Assembly: GCF_029076695.1 (NCBI RefSeq)
Contig: NZ_JARFIK010000001.1
Location: forward strand, 744,001-808,000
Direction of reading: 5' to 3'
Origin: Adlercreutzia equolifaciens
GTDB taxonomy: Bacteria > Actinomycetota > Coriobacteriia > Coriobacteriales > Eggerthellaceae
Length of the DNA stretch: 64,000 nucleotides
This document shows, in pieces, positions 24,440 through 31,921 of the stretch. The position numbers were made by a program, and so were the translations under genes. Within the stretch, counting starts at the first letter, position 1; each line of letters opens with the position of its first letter. The notes under the pieces were generated by a model. The model did not search any database. It saw nothing but the letters and a program-made list of their open reading frames with translations, and had not been told where the DNA came from.

Positions 24440-25519
24440 GTGGGCGCCATATCGCGACGTCAATTTGTTTGCTGGGGGCTTGCCGGGGCGGGTCTTGCGG
24501 CGACGGGGGGCTTGTTGAGCGGCTGTGCCAGCGCGCCGGCCAGCGCCGACGAGGAAGCCTCCGCGGCCTCGCTTGCGCAAACGGGAGACGGTGCAAGCGC
24601 AGCGTCCGCCGATCCCCTGACGGCGACGGAGTTTCTCTTCGACACCGTTATTACCTTGACGGTTTACGGTCCCCAGGAGGCTCTGGACGCGGCCGTCGAG
24701 CGGTGCCGCTATTTCGAGAACACCTTCTCCCGCACGGTAGAAGGTTCGGATGTGTGGCGCATCAACGAGGCGGCCGGGCAGCCCGTCGAAGTGGCATCCG
24801 AGACGGCGGATATCATTACCCAGGCGCTGGGCTATTGCGCAGCTTCCGAGGGGCTGTTCGACATCACCATCGGCTCGGTATCAACGCTGTGGGACTTCAA
24901 GGAGGGCGTGCGTCCCGATGATGAGGCTATCGCCGAGGCCATCAAACATATCGACTATCGGGGCGTGACGGTGACGGGGTCCACGGTGCAGTTGGCCGAC
25001 CCTGCGGCAAAGATTGACCTGGGTGGCATCGCGAAGGGCTATATTGCCGACGATTTGAAGCGGCTCTTAGCCGAGCAGGGGGTTGAGAGCGCCTGCCTCA
25101 ACTTGGGCGGCAACGTGGCTGTATTGGGCGCGAAACCTGACGGGAGTCCCTGGAAGGTGGGCATTCAAGATCCGAACGGAGCGGCCCAGGACGTCATTGC
25201 GGCGGTGCCCTGCGTAGACGGTTCCGTGGTGACGAGCGGCTTGTACGAGCGTCAATTCGTGCAAGACGGGACGCTGTACTACCACATTCTGGACCCCCGC
25301 ACCGGCTATCCGGTGGAAACCGACGTGGTCAGCTCGTCGCTGCTGACCGACTCGTCCACCGACGGGGACGCCTATGCCACGCTGCTGTTCCTGATGGGAC
25401 GCGATGAGGCCCTGACTCTGGTCAATGGCGACGAGCGCTTCGAGGGGCTGGTGGTGGATGACGCCGGGACGGTGACTCTTTCGAGCCAGGCGCCCTTCGA
25501 GCTGATCGAGGAGGCGTGA
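24440..25519 (+). CDS. apbE: FAD:protein FMN transferase (ApbE family) lipoprotein
   Basis: Flavinyltransferase (359 aa) that moves FMN from FAD onto a Thr/Ser of target proteins outside the membrane. The N-terminus has SRRQF (twin-arginine-like) and LLSGC, a lipobox, so it is a surface-exposed lipoprotein. Core motifs: TEFLFDTVITLTVYG, FDITIGSVSTLW, KIDLGGIAKGYIADDL, NLGGNVAVLG and HILDPRTGYPV; the late DGDAYATLLFLMG region carries the metal-binding Asp. GTG 24440 has AAGAGGAG. It leads an operon with EetA/EetB/EcfT homologues, and its likely substrates are the FMN-binding proteins 3-9 kb downstream. Confidence 0.92.
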   Translation: MGAISRRQFVCWGLAGAGLAATGGLLSGCASAPASADEEASAASLAQTGDGASAASADPLTATEFLFDTVITLTVYGPQEALDAAVERCRYFENTFSRTVEGSDVWRINEAAGQPVEVASETADIITQALGYCAASEGLFDITIGSVSTLWDFKEGVRPDDEAIAEAIKHIDYRGVTVTGSTVQLADPAAKIDLGGIAKGYIADDLKRLLAEQGVESACLNLGGNVAVLGAKPDGSPWKVGIQDPNGAAQDVIAAVPCVDGSVVTSGLYERQFVQDGTLYYHILDPRTGYPVETDVVSSSLLTDSSTDGDAYATLLFLMGRDEALTLVNGDERFEGLVVDDAGTVTLSSQAPFELIEEA

Positions 25520-25932
25520 TGGCTTCGGCGAAAAGCGCGGCGGCGAATAGCCGCCTGAGCTTGATCATTGTTATTGCGGTGGTGGCCGTGGTGGCCGCCT
25601 CGGTGGTAGCGGTGATGGTGTTCGGTGCCCAAACCGCGGCGGATACCGCGGTGGTGCACGCCAGCGACGGCTCGGTGCGCGAGCTCCCCTTGGATCAAAC
25701 GGGCACCTTCTCGGTGACCACCGAGAAGGGCACGAACGAGATCGAGGTGAAGGACGGTCAAGTGCGGGTGGTGGAGGCCGATTGTCCCAACCACGACTGC
25801 GTGGAGCAGGGCTGGATCAGCCGAGCCGGCCAGCAGATTGTCTGCCTGCCCCATGAGCTCTGGATCGAGATTGTGCCTGCCGAGGGCTCGGATGCGCAGG
25901 ATGCCGCAACGTTCGACACGGTCGGGAGCTGA
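25519..25932 (+). CDS. NusG domain II (EetA-like) membrane protein
   Basis: 137 aa. One N-terminal membrane helix (LSLIIVIAVVAVVAASVVAVMVF) and an outside NusG_II domain (PF07009) with the hallmark VVEADCPNHDCVEQGWISRAGQQIVCLPHE spread over residues about 88-117; CxxxxC and the later Cys are conserved in the family. In Firmicutes this family pairs with a Gx-transporter protein in flavin-based extracellular electron transfer (EetA with EetB). ATG 25519 overlaps the apbE stop. Confidence 0.85.
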   Translation: MASAKSAAANSRLSLIIVIAVVAVVAASVVAVMVFGAQTAADTAVVHASDGSVRELPLDQTGTFSVTTEKGTNEIEVKDGQVRVVEADCPNHDCVEQGWISRAGQQIVCLPHELWIEIVPAEGSDAQDAATFDTVGS

Positions 25933-25933
25933 G

Positions 25934-26554
25934 ATGGCGCCCCTTCCTCCGGAGATTGAGCGCGCACGCCGCCTGACGCGCACCGCCCTGTTGGCGGCCG
26001 TCGCGTTGGTGCTGGGTTTTTTGGAGACGATGATCCCGCTGCCGGGAGCGTTGCCCGGCATGAAGCTGGGACTGTCCAATATTGCCGTGATCATCGCTCT
26101 GTTCTTGGTGGATGGAAAGACGGCGGCCAAAGTGGCGGTATTCAAAGTGCTGGCCACGGGCTTTCTGTTCGGCAGCCCGCTGATGATGGCCTACAGTGCC
26201 GCGGGCACGGCGTTGGCTTTGGGTGCCATGGTGGGCCTCAAGCGCCTGGGCGTGACCGTGGTAGCGGTGTCGCTGGTGGCGGCGGTGGCGCACAACGGGG
26301 GGCAGCTGCTGGTGGCGGCATGGTTTCTGGGCACATGGGCCGTGCTGCTCTCGGCTCCGTTCCTCCTGGCGGCAGCGTGCGTGACCGGCGCGGCCACGGG
26401 TTTGGTGGCCCAGCGGGTAGTGGAGGCGCTGGCGGTTCAGGGCCAGCTGTCCACGAGTTTTGACAACGAGAGCGGGCAGGCGACCCGTTCCCGTTCTGCT
26501 CTTGCCCCGTGCCGCGCGGGACTCATCGACGACGATTGTCGGGAGCTGGCCTAA
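25934..26554 (+). CDS. Gx transporter / heptaprenyl-diphosphate-synthase-component-I family (EetB-like) membrane protein
   Basis: 206 aa with about five helices; LGFLETMIPLPGALPGMKLGLSNIAVIIAL and FGSPLMMAYSAAGTALALGAM match PF07456. Despite the old name it is a membrane protein with ECF S-component-like topology. It starts one base after the EetA-like gene and overlaps ecfT (TAATG). Two roles are possible: quinol-side electron entry as proposed for EetB, or the substrate-binding subunit for the EcfT next to it. The 45-residue Ser/Arg-rich tail is unusual. Confidence 0.8.
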   Translation: MAPLPPEIERARRLTRTALLAAVALVLGFLETMIPLPGALPGMKLGLSNIAVIIALFLVDGKTAAKVAVFKVLATGFLFGSPLMMAYSAAGTALALGAMVGLKRLGVTVVAVSLVAAVAHNGGQLLVAAWFLGTWAVLLSAPFLLAAACVTGAATGLVAQRVVEALAVQGQLSTSFDNESGQATRSRSALAPCRAGLIDDDCRELA

Positions 26555-27342
26555 TGGCATTGGGCGTGTACCGAAGCCAGACCAGCTGGCTTCATCGATG
26601 CGACCCGCGGGCCAAGTTGGGCTGCGTGCTCCTGTATTTGGTGGCGGTGGTGCTTGCCGATACGCCCGGGGCCCTGTTTCTGGTTACGGTGGGGGCGCTG
26701 TTGCTGTGGTGGGGCAGCGGCCAAGGCGCGCGCGAGGCTCTGCGGCTTCTAGGGCCTGTGATGCCGTTGGTGCTGGGCATCTTCCTGATCAACGCCGTTT
26801 GCACGTTTGGGATGGCGGCGTCCGATGGTGCAGGCTGGCGACCTTTGGCGGCTGCTCTGGAGAGCGGAATTCTGGTTGCCTTGAAGCTGCTCGACGCTTT
26901 TCTGGGCGCGGCGACGCTCATGATCACCACGCCCCCGGTGCTTTTGACGGCCGCCCTGCGCTGGTTCCTGTCGCCCGGGGCCTGCTTCGGCCTCAAAGTA
27001 GACGAGGCCGCTTTTTCTCTGACCATGGTACTGCGCTTCGTGCCGCTGCTGGGCGAGGAGGCCGTGCGTATTCGGGCGGCTCAAACCAGTCGCGGCGCCT
27101 CGTTCGATGCGGGTAGCTTCGTAGCGCGAGTGCAGCAATGGATACCCGTTATCACGCCGCTCTTTGTGGGTGCTCTGCGGCGCTGTGACAACGTGGCGTT
27201 CGCGGTGGCGAGCCGCGCCTTTTTTGCCCCTGTCAGGCATACGTCGCTCGTGCAATTGAGGGGCGGGGCTCGAGACGTGTTTTTGCTGACTGCAGCGTTT
27301 GTCCTGATGGTGGCTGTAATCCTTTGGAACTGCTTGAGTTAG
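26554..27342 (+). CDS. ecfT: Energy-coupling factor transporter transmembrane protein EcfT
   Basis: 262 aa. LHRCDPRAKLGCVLLY is the family start; five helices follow, and two cytoplasmic coupling motifs are present, AAQTSRGASF and ASRAFF, which dock the ATPases. No EcfA ATPase lies in the operon or window, so ATPases must be shared from elsewhere. In EET loci an ECF transporter supplies flavin to the outside for ApbE; here the same pairing is suggested by position. Confidence 0.85.
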   Translation: MALGVYRSQTSWLHRCDPRAKLGCVLLYLVAVVLADTPGALFLVTVGALLLWWGSGQGAREALRLLGPVMPLVLGIFLINAVCTFGMAASDGAGWRPLAAALESGILVALKLLDAFLGAATLMITTPPVLLTAALRWFLSPGACFGLKVDEAAFSLTMVLRFVPLLGEEAVRIRAAQTSRGASFDAGSFVARVQQWIPVITPLFVGALRRCDNVAFAVASRAFFAPVRHTSLVQLRGGARDVFLLTAAFVLMVAVILWNCLS

Positions 27343-27428
27343 CTCCATCAAAGAAAAGTTTTCCTCCTTTAACAAATTCTCTGCTTGCAAAAAAGTTTTC
27401 TTATGGTAACTTGACCTCGTGGATTAGT
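27343..27428 (+). promoter_or_regulatory. Promoter region of the 815-aa surface protein
   Basis: AT-rich leader of the second transcription unit. TTGACC at 27411-27416 is a good -35; a -10 at the normal distance would fall at 27434-27439, inside operator site 2. A single TAAC half-site is at about 27370. Confidence 0.4.
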
Positions 27429-27444
27429 GTTAGCTTCCTCTAAC
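27429..27444. promoter_or_regulatory. GTTA-N8-TAAC operator, site 2
   Basis: GTTAGCTTCCTCTAAC, with the TTAGTGTTAG direct repeat just before it. It overlaps the expected -10 position of the surface-protein promoter. Same half-sites and same spacing as sites 1 and 3. Confidence 0.7.
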
Positions 27445-27532
27445 AATACGGGTCGCGGACCCTCTGTCTCTTTAGAGTCGATCTCCGTGCCGTAGGCGAG
27501 GTGGCGCAAGTGGGGTCAACGAAAGGAGATCC

Positions 27533-29980
27533 ATGAGAGAGAGCAGTTTGGGAATGAAGGCGTGGTCGCAGAAGGCGGCCGCCCTTATGATCGCTGGCGC
27601 TTTGGCCGTGTCCATGGTGCCCGCCACGGCTCTGGCCGTGACCGTGGCCGACAACGGCAACAGCCAAACGACGGACAAGCTTCTGGCCTCCACCGCCAAC
27701 GACGCGGCGGGGAAGACCGTTATGTGGGCCGACGGTGCCTGGGTGACTGACCCGGCGAAGGTGACCAACGGCGTTTATCAGTGGAAGACCACCATCAAGG
27801 GCGACGGCGCGCACTATGGCCACTATGACGCCCTCATCACCTTCACGGTGAAGAACAAGGTGCTGACGGCGGTGGATCTGACCTCCCAGGGCACCACGTT
27901 CGGCGGTAAGTGGGGCACCATCACGCCGAAGTCCACGAACATCACGGGCTACCTGCCCAAGGGCGTGTCCGTGAAGGCCGTGCAGAACGCTGCCGGCGGT
28001 GCCACGGTCAACGTGGGGCTGACCGGTACCGCTCCCTATGGCGGTGCCACGGTAACGGGCATTACGCTCTGCACCGTGCAGGACGATGGCACCCTCAAGA
28101 CTGAAATCCAGAAGGTGCTCGATCCCACCGACGGCGACTACGACGACAAGGAAGTCGTGGTGGGCTACGACGTAGCCACGTCCCTCCAGGCGGCCGGTTC
28201 CGGCAGCTCCCAGGGCGGCCAGGGCGGTCACGGTGGCCGTTCTCTGACGGTCATGGCGCGTCCGGGCGCGGGCTCCACGGCTTCGCTGGCTACCAGCGAC
28301 TCGGTCGTCACCGACGTGGTCAACTGGAAGCATGACACCCAGTCCTTCACGCTGAGCGAGAAGGCCGCTGCCGAGTACAACATGGCCAAGGTAACCTACC
28401 GCATTGGCGACTACTTCGTGTTCGACCAGTACATTGCCCTGGACGGTGCGAACGGCAAGGGTGCTTCCTATGATGTGCCCGCTACCGATCTGAACGCCGA
28501 TGCGACGGGTATTGGCGCGAAGAACCGCGACGTGTACACGGGTGCTGCCTACGCCGTGATGCTGCAGCGTCATTTGATGGCCTGGCAGGAGGCAACGACC
28601 GGCGGCACGAAGGTCGACTTGGATACGGTCAGCGCCGCCACCAAGTCGAGTGACTCCCTCAAGGAGGCTCTGTACGCCCTGGACGGCTACGTGTACCCGG
28701 CTGCCAACCACGACAATCCCCAGGATTACCAAAAGGCCGCCCCGTGGGGCAAGCTCTTCACCTCGGTGGCCGACGATCTGACGGTGACGCTCGACAAGGG
28801 CAAGGCCTCGGCCAGCACCGTGTGGGACACCACCACGGTGACCAAGAACGCCAACGGCGATTACGTACTTACCTGCAAGCTTTCCGATGCGCTGCCGGTC
28901 AGCTCTTTGAAGGGCTACAGCAAGACCGCCAAGCTCAACAGCGAGGAGCTGTGGCGCTTGGGCAGCAGCTCCGAGGAGCCGGTGGCTGGCTTCAAGACGG
29001 AGCATACTGCTGATCACGGCATCTGCGGCGAGTTGAGCGATGATGAAGTGACGGGCGACGCCATCAGCTGGAATAGCGCCACGAAGACCGCCACGATCAA
29101 AAAGGATTCGGGCATCAACTACGTGGTCGTGGGCTACGGCGTTGGCAAGCTGGCCGAGAACGGCATCTGCGGCATTGCCTACAGCCTGGACGACCTGGTG
29201 GCTGCCGGCGAGGTGACGAACGCCATCAAGGCGCTGAACGTGGCCGACAAGGCCGCTGTTGCCAAGGCGAGCGCCGCTTACAAGGCCTTGAGCCTCGATG
29301 CGCGCACCTTCGTGGGCCGCTCCGAGGTGGCCAAGCTGAACAGCGCCACGGCCGCTCCTGTAGCCCAGACGCTGAAGATGAGCAGCGCCACCAAGAGCTA
29401 TGCGGCGTCGCTGCTGTCCAAGGGCGCTCTCAAGAAGGCCCAGACCTTTACCGTGAAGGCCACGGGTGCCAAGACCGGGGTGACCTACACCTGCTCCGGC
29501 ACCAAGTACGCCTCCATCAACAAAACCACGGGCAAGGTGACCCTGAAGAAGGGCACGCCCATGGGCGCCTACACCATCAAGGTGACGGCGACGGCCAAGG
29601 CCGGCACGGCGTCGGGCACGTCCTACGCGAAGGGAACGGCGACGGCGACGGTTAAGGTGACGGTGGGCTCTCCCACCACGAAGCTGAGCGCCTCTTCCAA
29701 GTCGCTGAAGGCGTCGACGCTGAAGAAGGCCGCCCAGACGTTCACGCTGACCGCCACCACCACGGCGGGCAAGGTGACGTCGGTCAAGAACGTCAGCACC
29801 AACAAGACGGCCAAGAAGTTCACGGTGAAGAAGAGCGGCACCAAGAAGGTTACCGTGAAGGTGCCCAAGGGCACGAAGAAGGGCACGTACTCGGTGCAGA
29901 TCCAGGTAAAGACGCCCAAGGTGACGAAGAAGTGCGTGGCCGCCACCACGACGAAGACCGTCAAGGTGGTTGTGAAGTAG
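27533..29980 (+). CDS. Large secreted protein with FMN-binding-like domain and Lys/Thr-rich repeats
   Basis: 815 aa after a near-ideal AAAGGAGAT. A signal peptide (AALMIAGALAVSMVPATALA) leads to a domain beginning VTNGVYQWKTTIKG (residues 77-115), similar to the start of FMN_bind modules. VDLDTVSAATKSSDSLKEAL at 361-380 fits the flavinylation motif D-x-x-S-G-A-T with Gly changed to Ala, so Thr370 may or may not carry FMN. Residues 240-360 and 390-540 hold a second, unrecognised domain. From about 610 there are two or three Ig/Big-like repeats very rich in Lys and Thr (KKGTPMGAYTIKVTATAK, PKGTKKGTYSVQIQVK), probably cell-wall associating. No LPXTG. It has its own operator and terminator. Confidence 0.75.
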   Translation: MRESSLGMKAWSQKAAALMIAGALAVSMVPATALAVTVADNGNSQTTDKLLASTANDAAGKTVMWADGAWVTDPAKVTNGVYQWKTTIKGDGAHYGHYDALITFTVKNKVLTAVDLTSQGTTFGGKWGTITPKSTNITGYLPKGVSVKAVQNAAGGATVNVGLTGTAPYGGATVTGITLCTVQDDGTLKTEIQKVLDPTDGDYDDKEVVVGYDVATSLQAAGSGSSQGGQGGHGGRSLTVMARPGAGSTASLATSDSVVTDVVNWKHDTQSFTLSEKAAAEYNMAKVTYRIGDYFVFDQYIALDGANGKGASYDVPATDLNADATGIGAKNRDVYTGAAYAVMLQRHLMAWQEATTGGTKVDLDTVSAATKSSDSLKEALYALDGYVYPAANHDNPQDYQKAAPWGKLFTSVADDLTVTLDKGKASASTVWDTTTVTKNANGDYVLTCKLSDALPVSSLKGYSKTAKLNSEELWRLGSSSEEPVAGFKTEHTADHGICGELSDDEVTGDAISWNSATKTATIKKDSGINYVVVGYGVGKLAENGICGIAYSLDDLVAAGEVTNAIKALNVADKAAVAKASAAYKALSLDARTFVGRSEVAKLNSATAAPVAQTLKMSSATKSYAASLLSKGALKKAQTFTVKATGAKTGVTYTCSGTKYASINKTTGKVTLKKGTPMGAYTIKVTATAKAGTASGTSYAKGTATATVKVTVGSPTTKLSASSKSLKASTLKKAAQTFTLTATTTAGKVTSVKNVSTNKTAKKFTVKKSGTKKVTVKVPKGTKKGTYSVQIQVKTPKVTKKCVAATTTKTVKVVVK

Positions 29981-30015
29981 TTCGGTCTTTTGAGATTCGA
30001 GCGGTTTTTGCCTCA

Positions 30016-30066
30016 GGGGGCGGTTCTTAGGAGCCGTCCCCTCACCTCGTTAAACGAGTTTTTTAC
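30016..30066 (+). terminator. Tandem hairpins and T6 run after the surface protein
   Basis: GGGGCGGTTC pairs with GAGCCGTCCCC (about 30016-30041) with a bulge; a second hairpin CTCGT/ACGAG (30046-30058) is followed by TTTTTT (30059-30064). Confidence 0.75.
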
Positions 30067-30097
30067 ACGAACCGCAAAATGATGAGTTCTGAATCAT

Positions 30098-30113
30098 GTT
30101 AACTAGTGCTAAC
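30098..30113. promoter_or_regulatory. GTTA-N8-TAAC operator, site 3
   Basis: GTTAACTAGTGCTAAC, 70 bases before the small FMN-binding gene. Its inner arms GTTA.C.AGTGCTAAC give a longer dyad than in the other two sites. Another GGTTAA half-site lies at about 30139. Confidence 0.7.
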
Positions 30114-30182
30114 ATCTCCTTTCCGAAGAGTTCACTAAGGTTAATTTTTCTGAAAGTAGATTGAGGAGAAAGCGACAGCGTC

Positions 30183-30635
30183 ATGGCCACGGATATCCGA
30201 CGACACGGCTACAGCAGCATGAAGGTCATCAACCTGGTGGCCGTCGTTGCCTTGCTGTTCGCTTTCAGCACGTGGGCCACGGAGGCCCAAGCCCATGACG
30301 CCGCCGTCGAGGAGCAGATGATTGCCGCCGAGCGCGCGGCCCATCGCGGTCCCTATGCGGTGGACGGCGTCTTCTCGGGAGCCGCCGAGGGCTTCGGCGG
30401 TCTGGTGGAAATGCAGGCCACCATCGAGGACGGCTATATCACCTCGGTGGATATTCTCGATGCTAGCCACGAGGACGATGCGTGGCTCGACATGGCCATT
30501 GTTCTGCTCGACCAAATTGAGAAGGAGCAGACGACGAACTTGGACGTAGTGTCCGGCGCCACCTACACCTCGGCCGGTATCTTGAACGGCACAGCCGAGG
30601 CGCTGCGTCAGGCCATGGGGGAGGGGGCGGCATGA
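30183..30635 (+). CDS. Small membrane-anchored FMN-binding domain protein
   Basis: 150 aa. One N-terminal helix (VINLVAVVALLFAFSTWA), then a single FMN_bind domain (PF04205) ending LDVVSGATYTSAGILNGTAEAL; Thr127 in DVVSGAT is the expected site of covalent FMN added by ApbE. Related to RnfG/NqrC-type modules. A second ATG at 30219 is possible. The stop overlaps the polyferredoxin ATG (ATGA at 30632), which strongly suggests the two work together, the FMN protein taking electrons from the iron-sulfur clusters. Confidence 0.88.
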   Translation: MATDIRRHGYSSMKVINLVAVVALLFAFSTWATEAQAHDAAVEEQMIAAERAAHRGPYAVDGVFSGAAEGFGGLVEMQATIEDGYITSVDILDASHEDDAWLDMAIVLLDQIEKEQTTNLDVVSGATYTSAGILNGTAEALRQAMGEGAA

Positions 30636-31888
30636 GCGCGGGAGAGTTGACGCTCGACGGCGACGACTTCGTGCCCGGCGGCGCCTCGTCCCGCGAGCCG
30701 CAGGCCCGCACGGCGCAACAGGGACGTGGGGAAGCTTCGACGGCCGCGTCTTCGGCATCGAAGGTGAAGGCGAAGGGGTTCTCCGCGGCCCAGAAGCGGG
30801 TGTGGACAGCGCGGCTCCACCGAGTGCTGCGCATTGGCATCCAGGTTATGTTCTTTGTGCTGGCGCCAGGCTTGTTCGCCGCCGCCTTCAATGGCGTGAA
30901 GTACCTGTTCTCCCAGATCGGGGCGTTGCAGGCCCTTGAGCCCACGTCGTTTGTGATCGTGCTGGTGGCGTTGCTGGCCTTCACGGTGGTATTCGGCCGC
31001 TTCTTCTGCGGCTATGCCTGCGCCTTCGGTGCTCTGGGCGACTGGGTGCACACCGTGGTCCAGGGCCTGCTGGCCAAGACGCCGCTGCGCGGGGCGCGCA
31101 TTCCCGAGAAGGCCATGAAGGTGCTCTCGCTGGTGAAGTACGGTATTGCGGCCGCCATTGGCGTTGCCTGCGTGGTGGGCGTGTGGGCCGATGTGTCCGG
31201 ATACAGCCCCTGGGTGGCCTTCGCCGGGTTTACGTCGGGGTCGCTCGACGGCATTCGCAAGGGCGCTTTCGTGCTGCTGGGGCTGTGCCTGGTGGGCATG
31301 ATGCTCTCCGAGCGCTTCTTCTGCCGCGTGCTGTGCCCCATGGGTGCCGTGTTCGCTCTGATGCCGGTGCTCGGCATATCGTCGTTCACGCGCACGCGCA
31401 GTCATTGCGCCCATAAGTGCGGGCAATGCCACGACGTGTGTCCCGTTGACCTGTGGCCCGATTCCGACACGCTGGCCCACGGCGAGTGCATTGCCTGCGG
31501 GCGCTGCGCCGATGCGTGCCCCCTGGCCAACGTGAATCTGGTGGCCGTGGCCAAACCGGCGGGCAAGGCGGAATTGGAGGCGGCCTTGGCCAAGGCCAAC
31601 GATGCTGCTGCTAAAAAAGCCCAGGTAGCGTTAGCGGCCGCGGCCGCGCCGGCCGCCGTTCCCCCAGTGGCCCAGGCTGTGGCTCGGAAGAGCGCTTTGC
31701 GCGAGGTGCTGGCCAAGGGCAAGCCCGTGCGCAAGACGCGCCAGACGTGGCACCTGCTGCACGGCTCGGGCGTGGCGGTGACCCTGCTGAAGGCCGCCGT
31801 GCTGCTGGCGCTGTGCTGGGCGGTGGGTGTGACGCGCTACCTGCCGGCCTTTGGCGACGTAATGGCAAATATCCCCTGGCCGTTCTAG
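30632..31888 (+). CDS. NapH/NosR-type membrane polyferredoxin
   Basis: 418 aa. The first 60 residues are charged and disordered. Five or so membrane helices carry the paired family motifs FFCGYACAFGALGD and FFCRVLCPMGAVF (CxxxCxxG type). Two 4Fe-4S ferredoxin clusters follow on the cytoplasmic side: CAHKCGQCHDVCP and CIACGRCADACP. An Ala-rich linker and a last helix end the protein. The family carries electrons across or along the membrane in denitrification and in flavinylated systems. Here it is the likely link between the quinol or cytoplasmic donors and the exported FMN proteins. Confidence 0.9.
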   Translation: MSAGELTLDGDDFVPGGASSREPQARTAQQGRGEASTAASSASKVKAKGFSAAQKRVWTARLHRVLRIGIQVMFFVLAPGLFAAAFNGVKYLFSQIGALQALEPTSFVIVLVALLAFTVVFGRFFCGYACAFGALGDWVHTVVQGLLAKTPLRGARIPEKAMKVLSLVKYGIAAAIGVACVVGVWADVSGYSPWVAFAGFTSGSLDGIRKGAFVLLGLCLVGMMLSERFFCRVLCPMGAVFALMPVLGISSFTRTRSHCAHKCGQCHDVCPVDLWPDSDTLAHGECIACGRCADACPLANVNLVAVAKPAGKAELEAALAKANDAAAKKAQVALAAAAAPAAVPPVAQAVARKSALREVLAKGKPVRKTRQTWHLLHGSGVAVTLLKAAVLLALCWAVGVTRYLPAFGDVMANIPWPF

Positions 31889-31921
31889 GCCGTTCATCAC
31901 ACAGGCGGAAGGAAGACCACC

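Noticed and set aside
30632-31888. Annotation as NosR or NapH proper
   Set aside because: No nitrous oxide or nitrate reductase genes are near; only the polyferredoxin architecture is shared.
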